Source: Anaerolineales bacterium UBA2395
Lineage (GTDB): Bacteria > Chloroflexota > Anaerolineae > Anaerolineales > Villigracilaceae
DNA: 64,000 nucleotides
Assembly (NCBI GenBank): GCA_002343775.1
Contig: DDSH01000006.1
Span: forward strand, 9,984 to 73,983
Direction: 5' to 3'
The notes under the pieces were generated by a model. It had not been told where the DNA came from. It ran no database searches and saw only the letters and a list, made by a program, of their open reading frames with translations. The first letter of the stretch is position 1. Each line of letters starts with the position of its first letter. Positions 23,233 through 33,092 of this stretch are shown piece after piece. The position numbers and the translations under genes are program-made.

Positions 23233-24516
23233 ATGCAAACTACACCGTCAACCCGCCTTACCTCCCGTACCTGGTTCATCATGCTTGCTCTCGCCCTCAC
23301 GGGTCAGATTGCCTGGGCAGTGGAAAACTCGTGGTTCAACACCTTTGTGTATGACACCATCACACCTGATCCACGTCCTGTGGCATGGATGGTCGCAGGC
23401 AGCGCCATCACAGCCACGCTGACCACACTCTTCATGGGCACACTCAGCGACCGCACTCGTACCCGCTGGGGCAGGCGTCGCCCGTTCATCTTGATCGGTT
23501 ACATTCTATGGGGGCTTTCCACGGTACTTTTCCCGACAGTCGCCTACATTCAAACGACCAGCGTTGCCATCGTCATGGTAGTCATTGCCGACTCTGTGAT
23601 GACCTTTTTCGGCTCCACCGCCAACGACGCCGCTTTCAGCGCTTGGACGACCGACATCGCCACCACCGAAACTCGTGGACGGGTGGAAGGCGTGCTCAAC
23701 CTCAGCGTTTTCCTTGCACAGATCGTGGCGATGGTTGCGGCTGGCATGTTGATCGACAGTGTGGGCTACTTTACCTTCTTCTACACGTTGGGCGGCATTG
23801 TCATTCTGGTCGGGCTTGTGGCGGGCAGTCTGTTGCAAGATGCTCCGCTACCCGCCAAAGCGGACGAAACCCAACGCCCCTTCCTCACTGAATTCACAGA
23901 ACTGTTCGACATCAACCTGCTCAAGCAGAATCGCGCCTTGTTCATCATTTTGCTTTTTATCATGTTGAGCAGCATCGGTATGCAGGTTTCGCTTCCCTAT
24001 CTCATCATCTATCTTGAAAATTACATCGGCGTCACCAAGTCTGAGTTCAGCATCATCGGCGGCGCGGTCATGGTGGGCAGCGCCGTCTTTGCAGTTCCCT
24101 TCGGCATCCTTGCCGATAAATGGAACAAACGCAATATGCTTTTCGTTGCCACCATCGTCAGCAGTCTTGGCGGGATTTTTCTTTCGCTGGTCAACACTCT
24201 GCCCTTGCTCGCGCTCACCGGCTTGTTTTGGCAGGCATTCTCGGTTGCCATGGGTATCGCATCTGTGGCGTGGCTTAAAGACCTGTTGCCGGAAAAAAGC
24301 CGCGGCAAATTCCTCGGCATTCGCATGATCTTCTGGATCGCCATCCCAATGGTCATCGGTCCGTGGATCGGCTCAACGCTGATTCAAAACTTTGGCACGC
24401 CGACCACGCTCAACGGTCAGACCGGATTCGTACCCGCGCCGATCATCTTTCAGGTCGGTTCCATCATCAGTCTGCTCGCGCTCGTCCCGCTGTTCTTCAT
24501 CAATGACAAAAAATGA
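23233..24516 (+). CDS. MFS sugar transporter (GPH/SLC45-like)
   Basis: This 427-residue carrier has 12 hydrophobic segments. The loop-2/3 signature GTLSDRTRTRWGRRRPFILIG near 76 is typical of GPH and SLC45-like sugar symporters, and the matching loop in the second half is GILADKWNKRN. Its stop overlaps the start of the GH127 gene (ATGA), so it probably imports the oligosaccharide or sugar released or cleaved by the two glycosidases that follow. The substrate is most likely an arabinose- or galactose-containing sugar, inferred from the neighbours. Confidence 0.88.
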   Translation: MQTTPSTRLTSRTWFIMLALALTGQIAWAVENSWFNTFVYDTITPDPRPVAWMVAGSAITATLTTLFMGTLSDRTRTRWGRRRPFILIGYILWGLSTVLFPTVAYIQTTSVAIVMVVIADSVMTFFGSTANDAAFSAWTTDIATTETRGRVEGVLNLSVFLAQIVAMVAAGMLIDSVGYFTFFYTLGGIVILVGLVAGSLLQDAPLPAKADETQRPFLTEFTELFDINLLKQNRALFIILLFIMLSSIGMQVSLPYLIIYLENYIGVTKSEFSIIGGAVMVGSAVFAVPFGILADKWNKRNMLFVATIVSSLGGIFLSLVNTLPLLALTGLFWQAFSVAMGIASVAWLKDLLPEKSRGKFLGIRMIFWIAIPMVIGPWIGSTLIQNFGTPTTLNGQTGFVPAPIIFQVGSIISLLALVPLFFINDKK

Positions 24517-26528
24517 AATCCAAAATCACATCCGGTTTTTGGTATGACCGCCTCAAGGTCAACGCGCAACGCGCGATCTTTCACCAATGGGAGCAACTCG
24601 AAGCCTCGGGCTGCATCGAAAATTTTCGCATTGCTGCCGGGGATGTGGATGGCTTCCGCGAAGGCTGGTTCTTCGCCGATTCCGACTCTCATAAATGGCT
24701 GGATGCCGCGTCCCGAATCTACGCTTCTTTTCCTACGCCGGAACTTGCCTCCGTTATGGACGCCTATATTTCGCTGATAGCGCGTGCCCAACAACCAGAC
24801 GGGTATCTCTTCACCTACAATCAAATCCACTTCCCAAACGACCGTTGGAAAAATTTACAGATCGAGCATGAACTCTACTGTCACGGACATTTGATTGAAG
24901 CCGGGGTTTCGCATCACCAAGCCACCTCCCGCGCTGAAGCGTTGACCATCGCCATCCGCGCCGCCGACCGTATTGTGGAAGATTTCAGTGGCAAAGGTGC
25001 GCAATTCACACCCGGACACGAAGAGATCGAGATCGCTTTATTGCGGTTATATCAAGTAACGGAGCACAAGCCTTATCTTGACATGGCGCAGCAATTCATC
25101 GAGCAGCGCGGACGCAACCCCTTCTTCGCTTTGTCCATCATTCAACAAAATACCAGCGTAGACTCGCGTGGAAAATTTGTGCGGCAAAAAAAGCAGGAGT
25201 ATCTTACCGCGCACCCAACATTCATACCGTTTCAAGTTCCGCCGGGTAATGCCGCCAGGAAACCAAAGAATACAACCTTGCGTTGGTATGCCAGTGCGCT
25301 GAGTGGGAAATATTTCCAGCAACATGCACCGGTACGCAAACAGACTGTGCCGGTAGGGCATTCCGTCCGCTTTGCGTATCTTGAAACAGCAATTGCCATG
25401 CTTGCCCGCGCCAATGGTGATAACACCCTGTTTCCTGCACTCGAACAGGCATGGGATCGCATGGTCTCGCGCCGTATGTATGTCACCGGCGGTATTGGTT
25501 CGCTACCGGGCATGGAAGGTTTCGGTAACGACTACGAACTCGATCCCGAATTTGCCTACGCTGAAACCTGTGCCGCCCTCGCCAGCATGTTCTGGAATTG
25601 GGAAATGGCGCAGGTCACCCATGAAGCCAAATACAGCGACCTGTTCGAGTGGCAACTGTATAACGCTGCTGCCGTCGGTATGGGCTTGGACGGCACGACT
25701 TATTTCTACAACAATCCGCTGACCTGCAAAGGTGGCGTGACGCGCAAGCCCTGGTATGCCGTGCCCTGTTGTCCATCCAACCTTTCCCGCACATGGGCAG
25801 ATTTGGGGAAATACATTTACTCGTCAGACAAATGCGACGTTTTTATTCATCAATACATCACCAGCGAGTTGGATAATGAGATCGTGCAATTGGAAAATGA
25901 CAGGACCGCTTCCATCAGCCTTACAATGGAGACTGATCTTCCCTGGGGCAGAACAGCCACGCTGAAAGTGTACCCATTTATGATTTCTCCCTTTTCCGAG
26001 ACTGCGCCAGTCGAGTTTACGCTCCACTTGCGTGTGCCCAGTTGGGCAGACCTGGCGTACTCGGTCAATAATGAAGAAGAAAAGGTAACGATGAAATTTT
26101 CAGGTTATGATGACCCGAATGAACCGCTTCCTTTCGAGCTTACAGCGGGAGGGTTTGATCCGCGTTCTTCCGAATGGGTTTCCATCAAACGCTTTTGGAA
26201 TGCCGGGGATGTTGTTCATCTGCATTTTGTTTATACCCCTATATTCCGTCATGCCAGCCCACGCGTGCGTGGACATCAGGGCAAAATTGCTCTTACAAAT
26301 GGACCCTTTGTTTATTGTCTTGAAAGCGTGGATAACCCTGATGTGGACATCTTCTCTGCCCGAATCGGAAACAAGTATGATCTGGAATATTTCCCATTCC
26401 CTCCTTTGGGTGATCATGCCCATGCGATCCTGGGATATACCCCGGAAGGAAAACAACTCACTTTCATTCCTTATCATTTATGGGGCAATCGCGGCGAATC
26501 GACCATGACGGTTTGGGTGAACGAATGA
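24513..26528 (+). CDS. GH127 family glycosidase (beta-L-arabinofuranosidase type)
   Basis: This 671-residue cytoplasmic protein matches GH127: an (alpha/alpha)6 barrel followed by beta-sandwich domains. The metal/nucleophile site is visible as AETC near 349-352 and the CysCys pair in VPCCPSNLSRTW (about 418-419), as in HypBA1, where a cysteine is the nucleophile. No signal peptide is present, consistent with intracellular cleavage after MFS import. It overlaps both neighbours by 4 nt. Substrates of the family include beta-L-arabinofuranosides; related GH families 121/137/142/146 are less likely because of the CC motif context. Confidence 0.85.
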   Translation: MKSKITSGFWYDRLKVNAQRAIFHQWEQLEASGCIENFRIAAGDVDGFREGWFFADSDSHKWLDAASRIYASFPTPELASVMDAYISLIARAQQPDGYLFTYNQIHFPNDRWKNLQIEHELYCHGHLIEAGVSHHQATSRAEALTIAIRAADRIVEDFSGKGAQFTPGHEEIEIALLRLYQVTEHKPYLDMAQQFIEQRGRNPFFALSIIQQNTSVDSRGKFVRQKKQEYLTAHPTFIPFQVPPGNAARKPKNTTLRWYASALSGKYFQQHAPVRKQTVPVGHSVRFAYLETAIAMLARANGDNTLFPALEQAWDRMVSRRMYVTGGIGSLPGMEGFGNDYELDPEFAYAETCAALASMFWNWEMAQVTHEAKYSDLFEWQLYNAAAVGMGLDGTTYFYNNPLTCKGGVTRKPWYAVPCCPSNLSRTWADLGKYIYSSDKCDVFIHQYITSELDNEIVQLENDRTASISLTMETDLPWGRTATLKVYPFMISPFSETAPVEFTLHLRVPSWADLAYSVNNEEEKVTMKFSGYDDPNEPLPFELTAGGFDPRSSEWVSIKRFWNAGDVVHLHFVYTPIFRHASPRVRGHQGKIALTNGPFVYCLESVDNPDVDIFSARIGNKYDLEYFPFPPLGDHAHAILGYTPEGKQLTFIPYHLWGNRGESTMTVWVNE

Positions 26529-28279
26529 AAACACCTTGGAATCCATCCACGCCCATCCCGCTGCCTGAATATCCACGTCCGCAGATGACGCGCCACGATT
26601 GGGTCAACTTGAACGGGCTTTGGCAATACGCCATTCAGCCAAAAGCAAACCCCGCGCCTCAAAAATTCGACGGTGACATCCTTGTGCCATATGCCGTTGA
26701 GTCTTTGCTTTCGGGTGTGCAAAAGCCGCTGTTACCTGCCCAGCGGTTATGGTATCGAAGGTCGTTTGTTTCACCAACGTTCCGTGAGAGTGAAAAGGTC
26801 TTGCTGCACTTCGGCGCCGTGGACTATGAATGTCAAGTTTGGGTCAATGGAAAAGAAGCAGGCAGCCATCGCGGCGGATATTTGTCGTTCACGTTTGATA
26901 TTACAGACGCTTTGGTACAGGGTGAAAATGAACTTCTGGTATCGGTTTGGGACCCGACCGATACGGGTTTGCAGCAGCGCGGCAAGCAGGTATTGAACCC
27001 AAAGGGGATTTGGTACACGCCTGTCTCTGGAATTTGGCAAACGGTGTGGTTGGAGGTTGTACCGGAGGTCAGCATCGCTTCGTTGAAACTCACGCCGGAT
27101 CTTGATTCCAAATCGCTTACAGTGGAGGTCGAGATGCGAGGGGATGCAGCGGGGGTGCGCGTGGTGGCAGAGACAAGCCACAGCGATGGAAAAATCATTT
27201 CGGTGGGGGAGCAGGCTGCGGGTCAGGTAAGCAGTGTGATTCCAAATCCAAGAGTTTGGAGTCCGGCAGATCCTTACCTGTATGATCTGCGGGTCCGTTT
27301 GGTTCGAGACGAACAAATTTTGGATGAGGTGGGCAGTTATTTTGCCATGCGAAAGTTTGGATTGGTCAAAGATGCGGACGGTCATTTGCGTTTTGCTTTG
27401 AATGATCGCCCCATGTTTTTATATGGTCCGCTCGATCAGGGATATTTTCCGGATGGCTTGTACACTCCTGCTTCAGAAGAAGCGATGTTGTTCGATATTC
27501 AATACACAAAGCGGATCGGTTGCAACATGATCCGCAAGCATATCAAGGTGGAGCCGCTGCGTTGGTATTATGCCTGTGACAGGTTGGGCATGATCGTCTG
27601 GCAGGATATGCCCAATGGCGGCTTGATCGATGGGGAGGTGGTGGCGGTCTCTTCGATGCTGTTAGGTTTCCATCGCAACGACACGCGCCGCCTGCACCGC
27701 TTTGGTCGAGCGGTTGAAAGCAACCGCGCTGAGTATCGGGCAGAATTAAAAGGTATGATCGACCATCTTTACAATGCGGTATGTATTGCAGTGTGGGTTC
27801 CATTCAATGAAAGTTGGGGGCAGTTCCAGTCAGTGGATGTGGCGAGGTGGGTCAAGGAATACGACCCAACCCGTTTGGTGGATCATGCTTCCGGTTGGTT
27901 CGATCAGAATGCAGGAGATTTTCAGAGCAGGCATGTATATTTCAAAAAATTAAAACGTCCAAAACCTGACAGCCGCGCTTTTGTGGTTTCTGAATTTGGC
28001 GGGTATAGCTTTAAGATCCCCGGTCACGTTTGGAATGAGGAGAAAAAATTTGGGTATCGGCATTATGCTTCAAGCCGGGAGTTAACCGATGCTTATATCA
28101 CACTGCTTGAAAATGAACTCAAGCCACTGATCGCACGAGGTCTCGCTGCGGCGGTCTACACTCAAACGACCGATGTGGAAATCGAGATCAATGGCTACCT
28201 GACTTACGACCGTAAACTGGAAAAGATGGACATGGATACGATCAGGCGGGCACATGCAGACTTGTTGAGATCGATATAA
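26525..28279 (+). CDS. GH2 family glycosidase (beta-galactosidase/glucuronidase type)
   Basis: This 584-residue GH2 enzyme starts at the ATG that overlaps the GH127 stop. Domains in order are a jelly-roll sugar-binding domain (1-180), an Ig-like domain (180-280) and a TIM barrel (280-584). The acid/base Glu lies in VPFNESWGQF (about 428) and the nucleophile Glu in VVSEFGGYSF (about 490). It has no signal peptide. With the MFS carrier and GH127 it would complete intracellular degradation of a heterosaccharide. Whether it removes galactose, glucuronate or another beta-linked sugar cannot be told. Confidence 0.87.
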   Translation: MKTPWNPSTPIPLPEYPRPQMTRHDWVNLNGLWQYAIQPKANPAPQKFDGDILVPYAVESLLSGVQKPLLPAQRLWYRRSFVSPTFRESEKVLLHFGAVDYECQVWVNGKEAGSHRGGYLSFTFDITDALVQGENELLVSVWDPTDTGLQQRGKQVLNPKGIWYTPVSGIWQTVWLEVVPEVSIASLKLTPDLDSKSLTVEVEMRGDAAGVRVVAETSHSDGKIISVGEQAAGQVSSVIPNPRVWSPADPYLYDLRVRLVRDEQILDEVGSYFAMRKFGLVKDADGHLRFALNDRPMFLYGPLDQGYFPDGLYTPASEEAMLFDIQYTKRIGCNMIRKHIKVEPLRWYYACDRLGMIVWQDMPNGGLIDGEVVAVSSMLLGFHRNDTRRLHRFGRAVESNRAEYRAELKGMIDHLYNAVCIAVWVPFNESWGQFQSVDVARWVKEYDPTRLVDHASGWFDQNAGDFQSRHVYFKKLKRPKPDSRAFVVSEFGGYSFKIPGHVWNEEKKFGYRHYASSRELTDAYITLLENELKPLIARGLAAAVYTQTTDVEIEINGYLTYDRKLEKMDMDTIRRAHADLLRSI

Positions 28280-28343
28280 GGGTTCACGTTGGTTTTTTTC
28301 CAACCAACATGTGGATGTTCAGTGGAGCGAAAATTTACATGGC

Positions 28344-29423
28344 TCAGCCTTTCATAGAAAGACTTTTCCGAACGGACATGACCGTCATACCGATGAAAAT
28401 GAAAATGGCCAATTCATTCAACAGCCCGCCCCACATGCGCAGGGTATGGAGATTGGCGTAGTCTGCGAAGATGCGTATGGCGAGTGAGACGTGCAGCAAC
28501 CCCAAATGAAAATAAAACGCAGGTTGAAAATTGATTGGCGCGCCGAGAATGGCAGGGAAGATGATGGGTGCGTGACCGAAGATCATCGAGATGACAAAGC
28601 CGACAAAGACCGCATGCAACACCGCGTCATAACGCGGACCCGCCACCTGTGCGCCGAACACCAGACTTAATCCGCCGCCGACGCCGAGCCAGACGAAGCC
28701 GAGGGCAAGGCACCAGGCAATATAGCGCGTGAGCGGAAGTTTGTGCCGAAGGTTGCGCCAGGCGATGTCATTGCGGAGTGACCAAAGTGGGAGCAGCAAT
28801 AGCCCGAGTCCGCTGAGGCGTGTACCGAGTTGCAGGTTAAATAGGGCGAGCGCAACTCCCGTGATAAAGATGGCAGTGATCACGCTGAAGAGAGTTTGTT
28901 GAAAAGATGTGGGACGCAAAACGCGGCTTAGTTCGAGCCGTTCGCCTGCGATGGTGAGCACGAGGAACGCCATCCATAGAAAGACGACTTGATACATTTG
29001 CCAGCCGAACATCCAAAGCAGGTTGCCTGTAAACCAGGCGGCAGCGCCGAAGAGCATGGTCATAGTGTGTAGGGCATTCTCGCGGCGGACGATTTCTGTG
29101 AGGATGGCGACTCCGCCCAGGCTGGCAAGCGTTAGCAGGATTACGCCAAAGGGGAGATCTGGCACAATGGTGGCGAGCAGCCAACCCAGTCCGGAAAGAA
29201 GCGGGGGGAGATACATCCACGTTTGTTTCATCGCGACTGCGCGTTCGAGCGTGATGAGAGTCCCTAAAAATCCAGAGATCATCAGCGGGCCATGCAGCAT
29301 GGCAAGTGACGGAGTGAGGGTGGGCAGTTGCCAACCGAGACGCATAAGGCCTGCCCACAACCCGGCAAGCAGACCAAGGATGGCAAGTATTAAAAATGGG
29401 ATGGGGAAGCGATTGAGATTCAT
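28344..29423 (-). CDS. Polytopic membrane protein with conserved histidines (NnrS-like)
   Basis: This protein of about 359 residues has 11-12 predicted transmembrane segments and no soluble domain. Histidines within or next to membrane segments (LHGPLMISGFLGTLITLERA near 47; IFGHAPIIFPAIL; HLGLLHVSLAIR) recall NnrS and the haem-copper oxidase subunit I fold. A haem or copper role is possible but unproven. I start it at the ATG at 29423, since the upstream extension has no membrane character. It is transcribed alone, converging with the GH2 gene. Confidence 0.5.
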   Translation of the reverse strand: MNLNRFPIPFLILAILGLLAGLWAGLMRLGWQLPTLTPSLAMLHGPLMISGFLGTLITLERAVAMKQTWMYLPPLLSGLGWLLATIVPDLPFGVILLTLASLGGVAILTEIVRRENALHTMTMLFGAAAWFTGNLLWMFGWQMYQVVFLWMAFLVLTIAGERLELSRVLRPTSFQQTLFSVITAIFITGVALALFNLQLGTRLSGLGLLLLPLWSLRNDIAWRNLRHKLPLTRYIAWCLALGFVWLGVGGGLSLVFGAQVAGPRYDAVLHAVFVGFVISMIFGHAPIIFPAILGAPINFQPAFYFHLGLLHVSLAIRIFADYANLHTLRMWGGLLNELAIFIFIGMTVMSVRKSLSMKG

Positions 29424-29748
29424 TTGATTTCCATAAAGCGAACTTTGTAAGTAGATCTCTTGCAAACGTCCAAAAATAGCATGGACCCCAAACGTGCTGC
29501 TTTCGGTAACTAAACCCAATGTAGAACTTCAGAATTCCGCGGCACTTATGAAAGAGGACTGACCTTTTATCCAGATGTTTTTGTGAAATCAATATATCTT
29601 AATTTGAAGATTCTTAATGCTTAAAATTTTTTGCTTTTCTTCCAGTAAATGTCTTCCCCAAAGGCGGGTTTGATCATATTGAGATCAATGGATCGGGCAC
29701 AAATTGTCGACTTGAGCCCCAAACTCCCATACGGATTGTAAAACGTAC
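29424..29748. other. Intergenic stretch without recognisable gene
   Basis: These 325 nt lie between two minus-strand genes and must contain the promoter of the NnrS-like gene. I see no coding sequence, clear hairpin terminator or repeat of the window families here. Confidence 0.5.
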
Positions 29749-31917
29749 TCATTCCTTTTTGAAAATAATTTCAATCCATTCGAGGGTTTCGTGTTGAGTA
29801 AGGTTGAGGGTCAGGTGGTCTCGGAATCTGAGATGCGTCTCGTTTTGTTTTCCATCCAGATGGTGTTCGATGAGTTTTGCCTGACGGTATTTGTTTTTAA
29901 TGCTGCAATATCCATCGCCGAATGACACGATGCCAATACGGCTTGACTCACCAATGCTTTCATCGTCGAGAGCGGCGATCACCAACATCACATCTGATTG
30001 AATATTTTTGTAATGAGTTGGAATTGGCTTGCCGTCGAATTGATGCGTGCGCAATGCCAGCAGAACAGTCTTGTCGTTTTCGATGCGCTCCCATGATGGA
30101 CTAAAACCCGCGCGCAGACCACCTTGCCATTTCGCGTGGACTGGCTTGGTGGTGAATCGCGCCTCTTTCCTAACGAGGGAGTTGATCCCGTTAAATTTGG
30201 CAATGTGCCTCGTGGACGGTTTTTCCCCGTTCTCGTCGCCGTCGAAGCAATGCAGCGAGCCGAGACTGCCCGAAGCGATGGCGTCAAACCAGATGTCGAT
30301 GGCAGAGTCCCAATCGTAGCCAGAGGAACTGTAAGTGGGCATACCGAGTTCACCGCATAGGCTGCTAAAGAAGACTCGGCGATTGGTCTCAAGGTCGTAA
30401 TCACCGATGCAGTAGACCAGGTCATCGGGGCTGTGCAGGTCGTAGTAGTCAATGAGCAGGGGAGAGAGACCATAGTACATGATGACGAGATCGGGGTTTT
30501 CCTCCTTCATCGCGCCCACGATGATTTCCAATCCTTTTTGCAGGAGACGTTCACCGGCGTAGGTCATATCTTGCGGGGCGGCGACATCCAGCGACGGCAG
30601 TTCATAGCCGAAGTCGAATTTGATCAGATCGGGTTTATAGCGGCGGATGAAGTCTTTAGCACGCTGACGTAACACTTCCTGCACTTTGGGCTGGGTCATG
30701 TCGAAGATACCGTAGCGGGACGTTTGATGATTGAGCCAGAGTGGTTTGCCTTCGTGTGTTTGCAGGAGATGTGATTCGTCCAAGCCGAGTGCGGCGGGGT
30801 TTTGACAGCGCAAAAATGCCGCCCACAAGCCGATGTTGTAACCTTGTGCGCGGATGTCATTGAGCAGGTTTTCAAAATTAGGAAAGCGTTCGGGGTCGTG
30901 GTTGAGCTCGCCGTACACGCCTTCCCATTTGTCGTCGATGACGAAGGTTTTAGCCCGCATGCCTGAACGTTGATACTTGCCAAAAATATCGCGGACGAGG
31001 TCTTCGGTCAGTTGCTCAGGTGGCAGAGCGAGAGCAGACTCTACACCCCAAGTGTTGTATTGCGGCGCAAGCAGGACTTCTAGTTTTTTTGGCGAATGTG
31101 TTTTAGGCGAGATGAACTTCTCGCGCTGTAAGACTTGGTAATACTTGCGAATGGCTTCGTGATAATTCTCGCCAAAGGTGATAAGGAAGTGAAAGCCGAA
31201 GGTATCGGGTTTGTGATTCCATAAATCGGTGCGCAGGTTGAGGATGGGACTGATGCCGATCTCGCGGATCTCCAAACGGAAGTCACCTTGCGGTAGGGTG
31301 GCGAGGCCCCAGCAGGCGGCTTCGCTTTGTTCGGCTTTCGCGCCGATGGCATTCCAGCGGTCGGATGTGTTGAAGGTGCAGAAGTAGTGAGCGGGCAAAC
31401 CCCATTGTTGCGTGAGACCTGGTCCGCGCATGGCGCCAGAGCCGAGGACGGCGGTGGTGTTGAGGCGTGAGTGCAAATCCACGATGGGGCTGATGTTGGT
31501 ACTCATGCTCAAGCCGGGGATGACAGCATAATGGCTGTGCATGGACGGCTTGTACGAGTCGCCGTCGGTTTTGGGGAAGTAAACAATTTGGACGAGGTCT
31601 ACGTCTGCGGGGAGAGTGAGGAGAAAAGGCTCGAGGGAGATAAAGTCTGGGTGGAAAGACCAGATCACAGTTACGGAAGAGGCGGGGTTTTGTCCATGAT
31701 AGGTGATGCGGATTTGGTCAGCCTGAATTTCATGCGTGACGGTTGTAAATTCCAATTGAATAGGGGAGGTGACTATGAGTGGCTTGTGTTGGGCGCGGAC
31801 AATGAGGCGTTGATTTTTGTCGTGTAGCCAAATAGTGTCAGTGACGGCATTCCATTTCCACGTGTAGGTTGGGGTGGAAACACGGATTTCGGGCAGGTTC
31901 GCATTAATTTTGACCAT
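29749..31917 (-). CDS. Clan GH-D alpha-glycosidase (GH36/GH31-like)
   Basis: This 722-residue protein has an N-terminal beta-sandwich (1-270), a central TIM barrel and a small C-terminal beta domain. FVIDDKWEG near 320, GYNIGLWAAFL and LIKFDFGYELPS near 420 are the barrel motifs of clan GH-D; the Asp in KFDFG is the expected nucleophile. It probably removes alpha-galactosyl or related alpha-linked sugar units inside the cell, as no signal peptide is seen. The start is the ATG at 31917 with GAGG upstream; a TTG lies directly before it. It is divergent from the LacI gene and shares its operator region. Confidence 0.72.
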   Translation of the reverse strand: MVKINANLPEIRVSTPTYTWKWNAVTDTIWLHDKNQRLIVRAQHKPLIVTSPIQLEFTTVTHEIQADQIRITYHGQNPASSVTVIWSFHPDFISLEPFLLTLPADVDLVQIVYFPKTDGDSYKPSMHSHYAVIPGLSMSTNISPIVDLHSRLNTTAVLGSGAMRGPGLTQQWGLPAHYFCTFNTSDRWNAIGAKAEQSEAACWGLATLPQGDFRLEIREIGISPILNLRTDLWNHKPDTFGFHFLITFGENYHEAIRKYYQVLQREKFISPKTHSPKKLEVLLAPQYNTWGVESALALPPEQLTEDLVRDIFGKYQRSGMRAKTFVIDDKWEGVYGELNHDPERFPNFENLLNDIRAQGYNIGLWAAFLRCQNPAALGLDESHLLQTHEGKPLWLNHQTSRYGIFDMTQPKVQEVLRQRAKDFIRRYKPDLIKFDFGYELPSLDVAAPQDMTYAGERLLQKGLEIIVGAMKEENPDLVIMYYGLSPLLIDYYDLHSPDDLVYCIGDYDLETNRRVFFSSLCGELGMPTYSSSGYDWDSAIDIWFDAIASGSLGSLHCFDGDENGEKPSTRHIAKFNGINSLVRKEARFTTKPVHAKWQGGLRAGFSPSWERIENDKTVLLALRTHQFDGKPIPTHYKNIQSDVMLVIAALDDESIGESSRIGIVSFGDGYCSIKNKYRQAKLIEHHLDGKQNETHLRFRDHLTLNLTQHETLEWIEIIFKKE

Positions 31918-31944
31918 CAAAATGCCTCAATTTGGAATTGCCTA

Positions 31945-31973
31945 TTGACAACGGCATATTTTTTTTGTAGACT
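31945..31973 (+). promoter_or_regulatory. Predicted promoter of the LacI gene at 32011
   Basis: A perfect TTGACA (31945-31950) is followed after 17 nt by TAGACT (31968-31973). The start of transcription would lie just before the palindrome at 31989. Confidence 0.55.
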
Positions 31974-31988
31974 CATGTTACCGTTCAC

Positions 31989-32000
31989 GTGACCGGTCAC
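31989..32000 (+). promoter_or_regulatory. LacI-type operator between divergent genes
   Basis: GTGACCGGTCAC is a perfect 12-bp palindrome with a central CG, the typical form of LacI-family operators. An overlapping second dyad (TTCACGTGA, 31984-31992) lies directly upstream. Position between the glycosidase and its probable LacI regulator supports the assignment. Confidence 0.6.
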
Positions 32001-32010
32001 ATTATATCAA

Positions 32011-33021
32011 ATGAATTCTAACCGCCCAACCATTCGTGATGTTGCCCGTCAGGCTGGTGTATCTCACCAGACCGTTTCACGCGTCATCAACGGCAGTGAA
32101 GATGTGCTGCCTGAAACCCGTGCTTTGGTTGAGGCTGCTATTGAAGAACTGGGCTACCGTCCCAGCGCGATTGCGCGTTCGATGGCGCGAGGGTTGACGC
32201 ATACGCTTGCCATCATTTCCCCAAATCTTACAGACTATACCTTTGCCAGTGTCATTGAAGGCGCCGAAGTGGAAGCCCGCCAGCATAATTATTTTGTGTT
32301 GTCTTCATCGGCTTCTGACCCGCAGGCATTTCAAGGCTTGGTGGATGAACTGGTGGGGCACAGGCGCGTGGATGGGTTGATCGTCATCAACCCGTATGCC
32401 GATGAACGGTATCAGTTTCTGCCGAAAGATTTTCCGGTGGTGTTCGTGGGCGCGCGCTCGCACGATGAAGCCGTGTGTTCGATCTCGCTGGACGATGAGA
32501 AGGTGGCGTACGAAGCCACGCAACATTTGATCTCGCTCGGTCACAAGCGGATTGCGTTGGTCACCGGACCGATGGAAGAAGATTGTTCGCAAGATCGTTT
32601 GGAAGGGTACCGTCACGCATTGCAAGAAGCTGGGCTTGCGTTTGACCAGGCTTTGGTGTTTGAAGGGGATTGGTCGGCTTCTTCTGGCAGTGATGCGTTG
32701 GCTGATTTTGTGAAGAAGGGCAACCTGCCGACGGCGGTCTTTGCCCAGAATGACCGCATGGCAATGGGTGTCTTGCGCGCCGCGCGGGATGCAAACCTAA
32801 AAGTGCCGGATCAACTCTCAGTCATTGGCGTGGACGATATGCCTTTGTCTTCCTATTTTGACCCGCCTCTGACGACCATGCGGCAGGATATGCCCCTCAT
32901 TGGGCAGGAAGCCATCCGAAAACTGATCGACATTATTCAAAACAAGACCGTTGAGCAAACCGTTCTTAAATTACCGGCTCAGCTGGTTGTACGTCAGTCC
33001 ACCGTTAAAGGAGGTGATTAA
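32011..33021 (+). CDS. LacI-family transcriptional regulator
   Basis: This 336-residue regulator has an N-terminal helix-turn-helix and hinge (TIRDVARQAGVSHQTVSRVING, residues 7-28, then YRPSAIARSMARG) and a periplasmic-binding-protein-like sugar-sensing domain. It has its own promoter and palindrome immediately upstream and lies between the divergent GH-D glycosidase and the ABC importer. It most likely represses both in the absence of the imported sugar. The ATG has no clear Shine-Dalgarno sequence. Confidence 0.92.
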   Translation: MNSNRPTIRDVARQAGVSHQTVSRVINGSEDVLPETRALVEAAIEELGYRPSAIARSMARGLTHTLAIISPNLTDYTFASVIEGAEVEARQHNYFVLSSSASDPQAFQGLVDELVGHRRVDGLIVINPYADERYQFLPKDFPVVFVGARSHDEAVCSISLDDEKVAYEATQHLISLGHKRIALVTGPMEEDCSQDRLEGYRHALQEAGLAFDQALVFEGDWSASSGSDALADFVKKGNLPTAVFAQNDRMAMGVLRAARDANLKVPDQLSVIGVDDMPLSSYFDPPLTTMRQDMPLIGQEAIRKLIDIIQNKTVEQTVLKLPAQLVVRQSTVKGGD

Positions 33022-33092
33022 ACCTCGTAATACGCCAATGCACGTTCATATTGCTTGTTATATTGTTCGTCCAATTCCAAGGAGAAGAATAA

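Noticed and set aside
28280..28343. Terminator between the convergent GH2 and NnrS-like genes
   Set aside because: A GTTGG/CCAAC pair around a T-run exists, but the stem is only about 5 bp, too weak to call.
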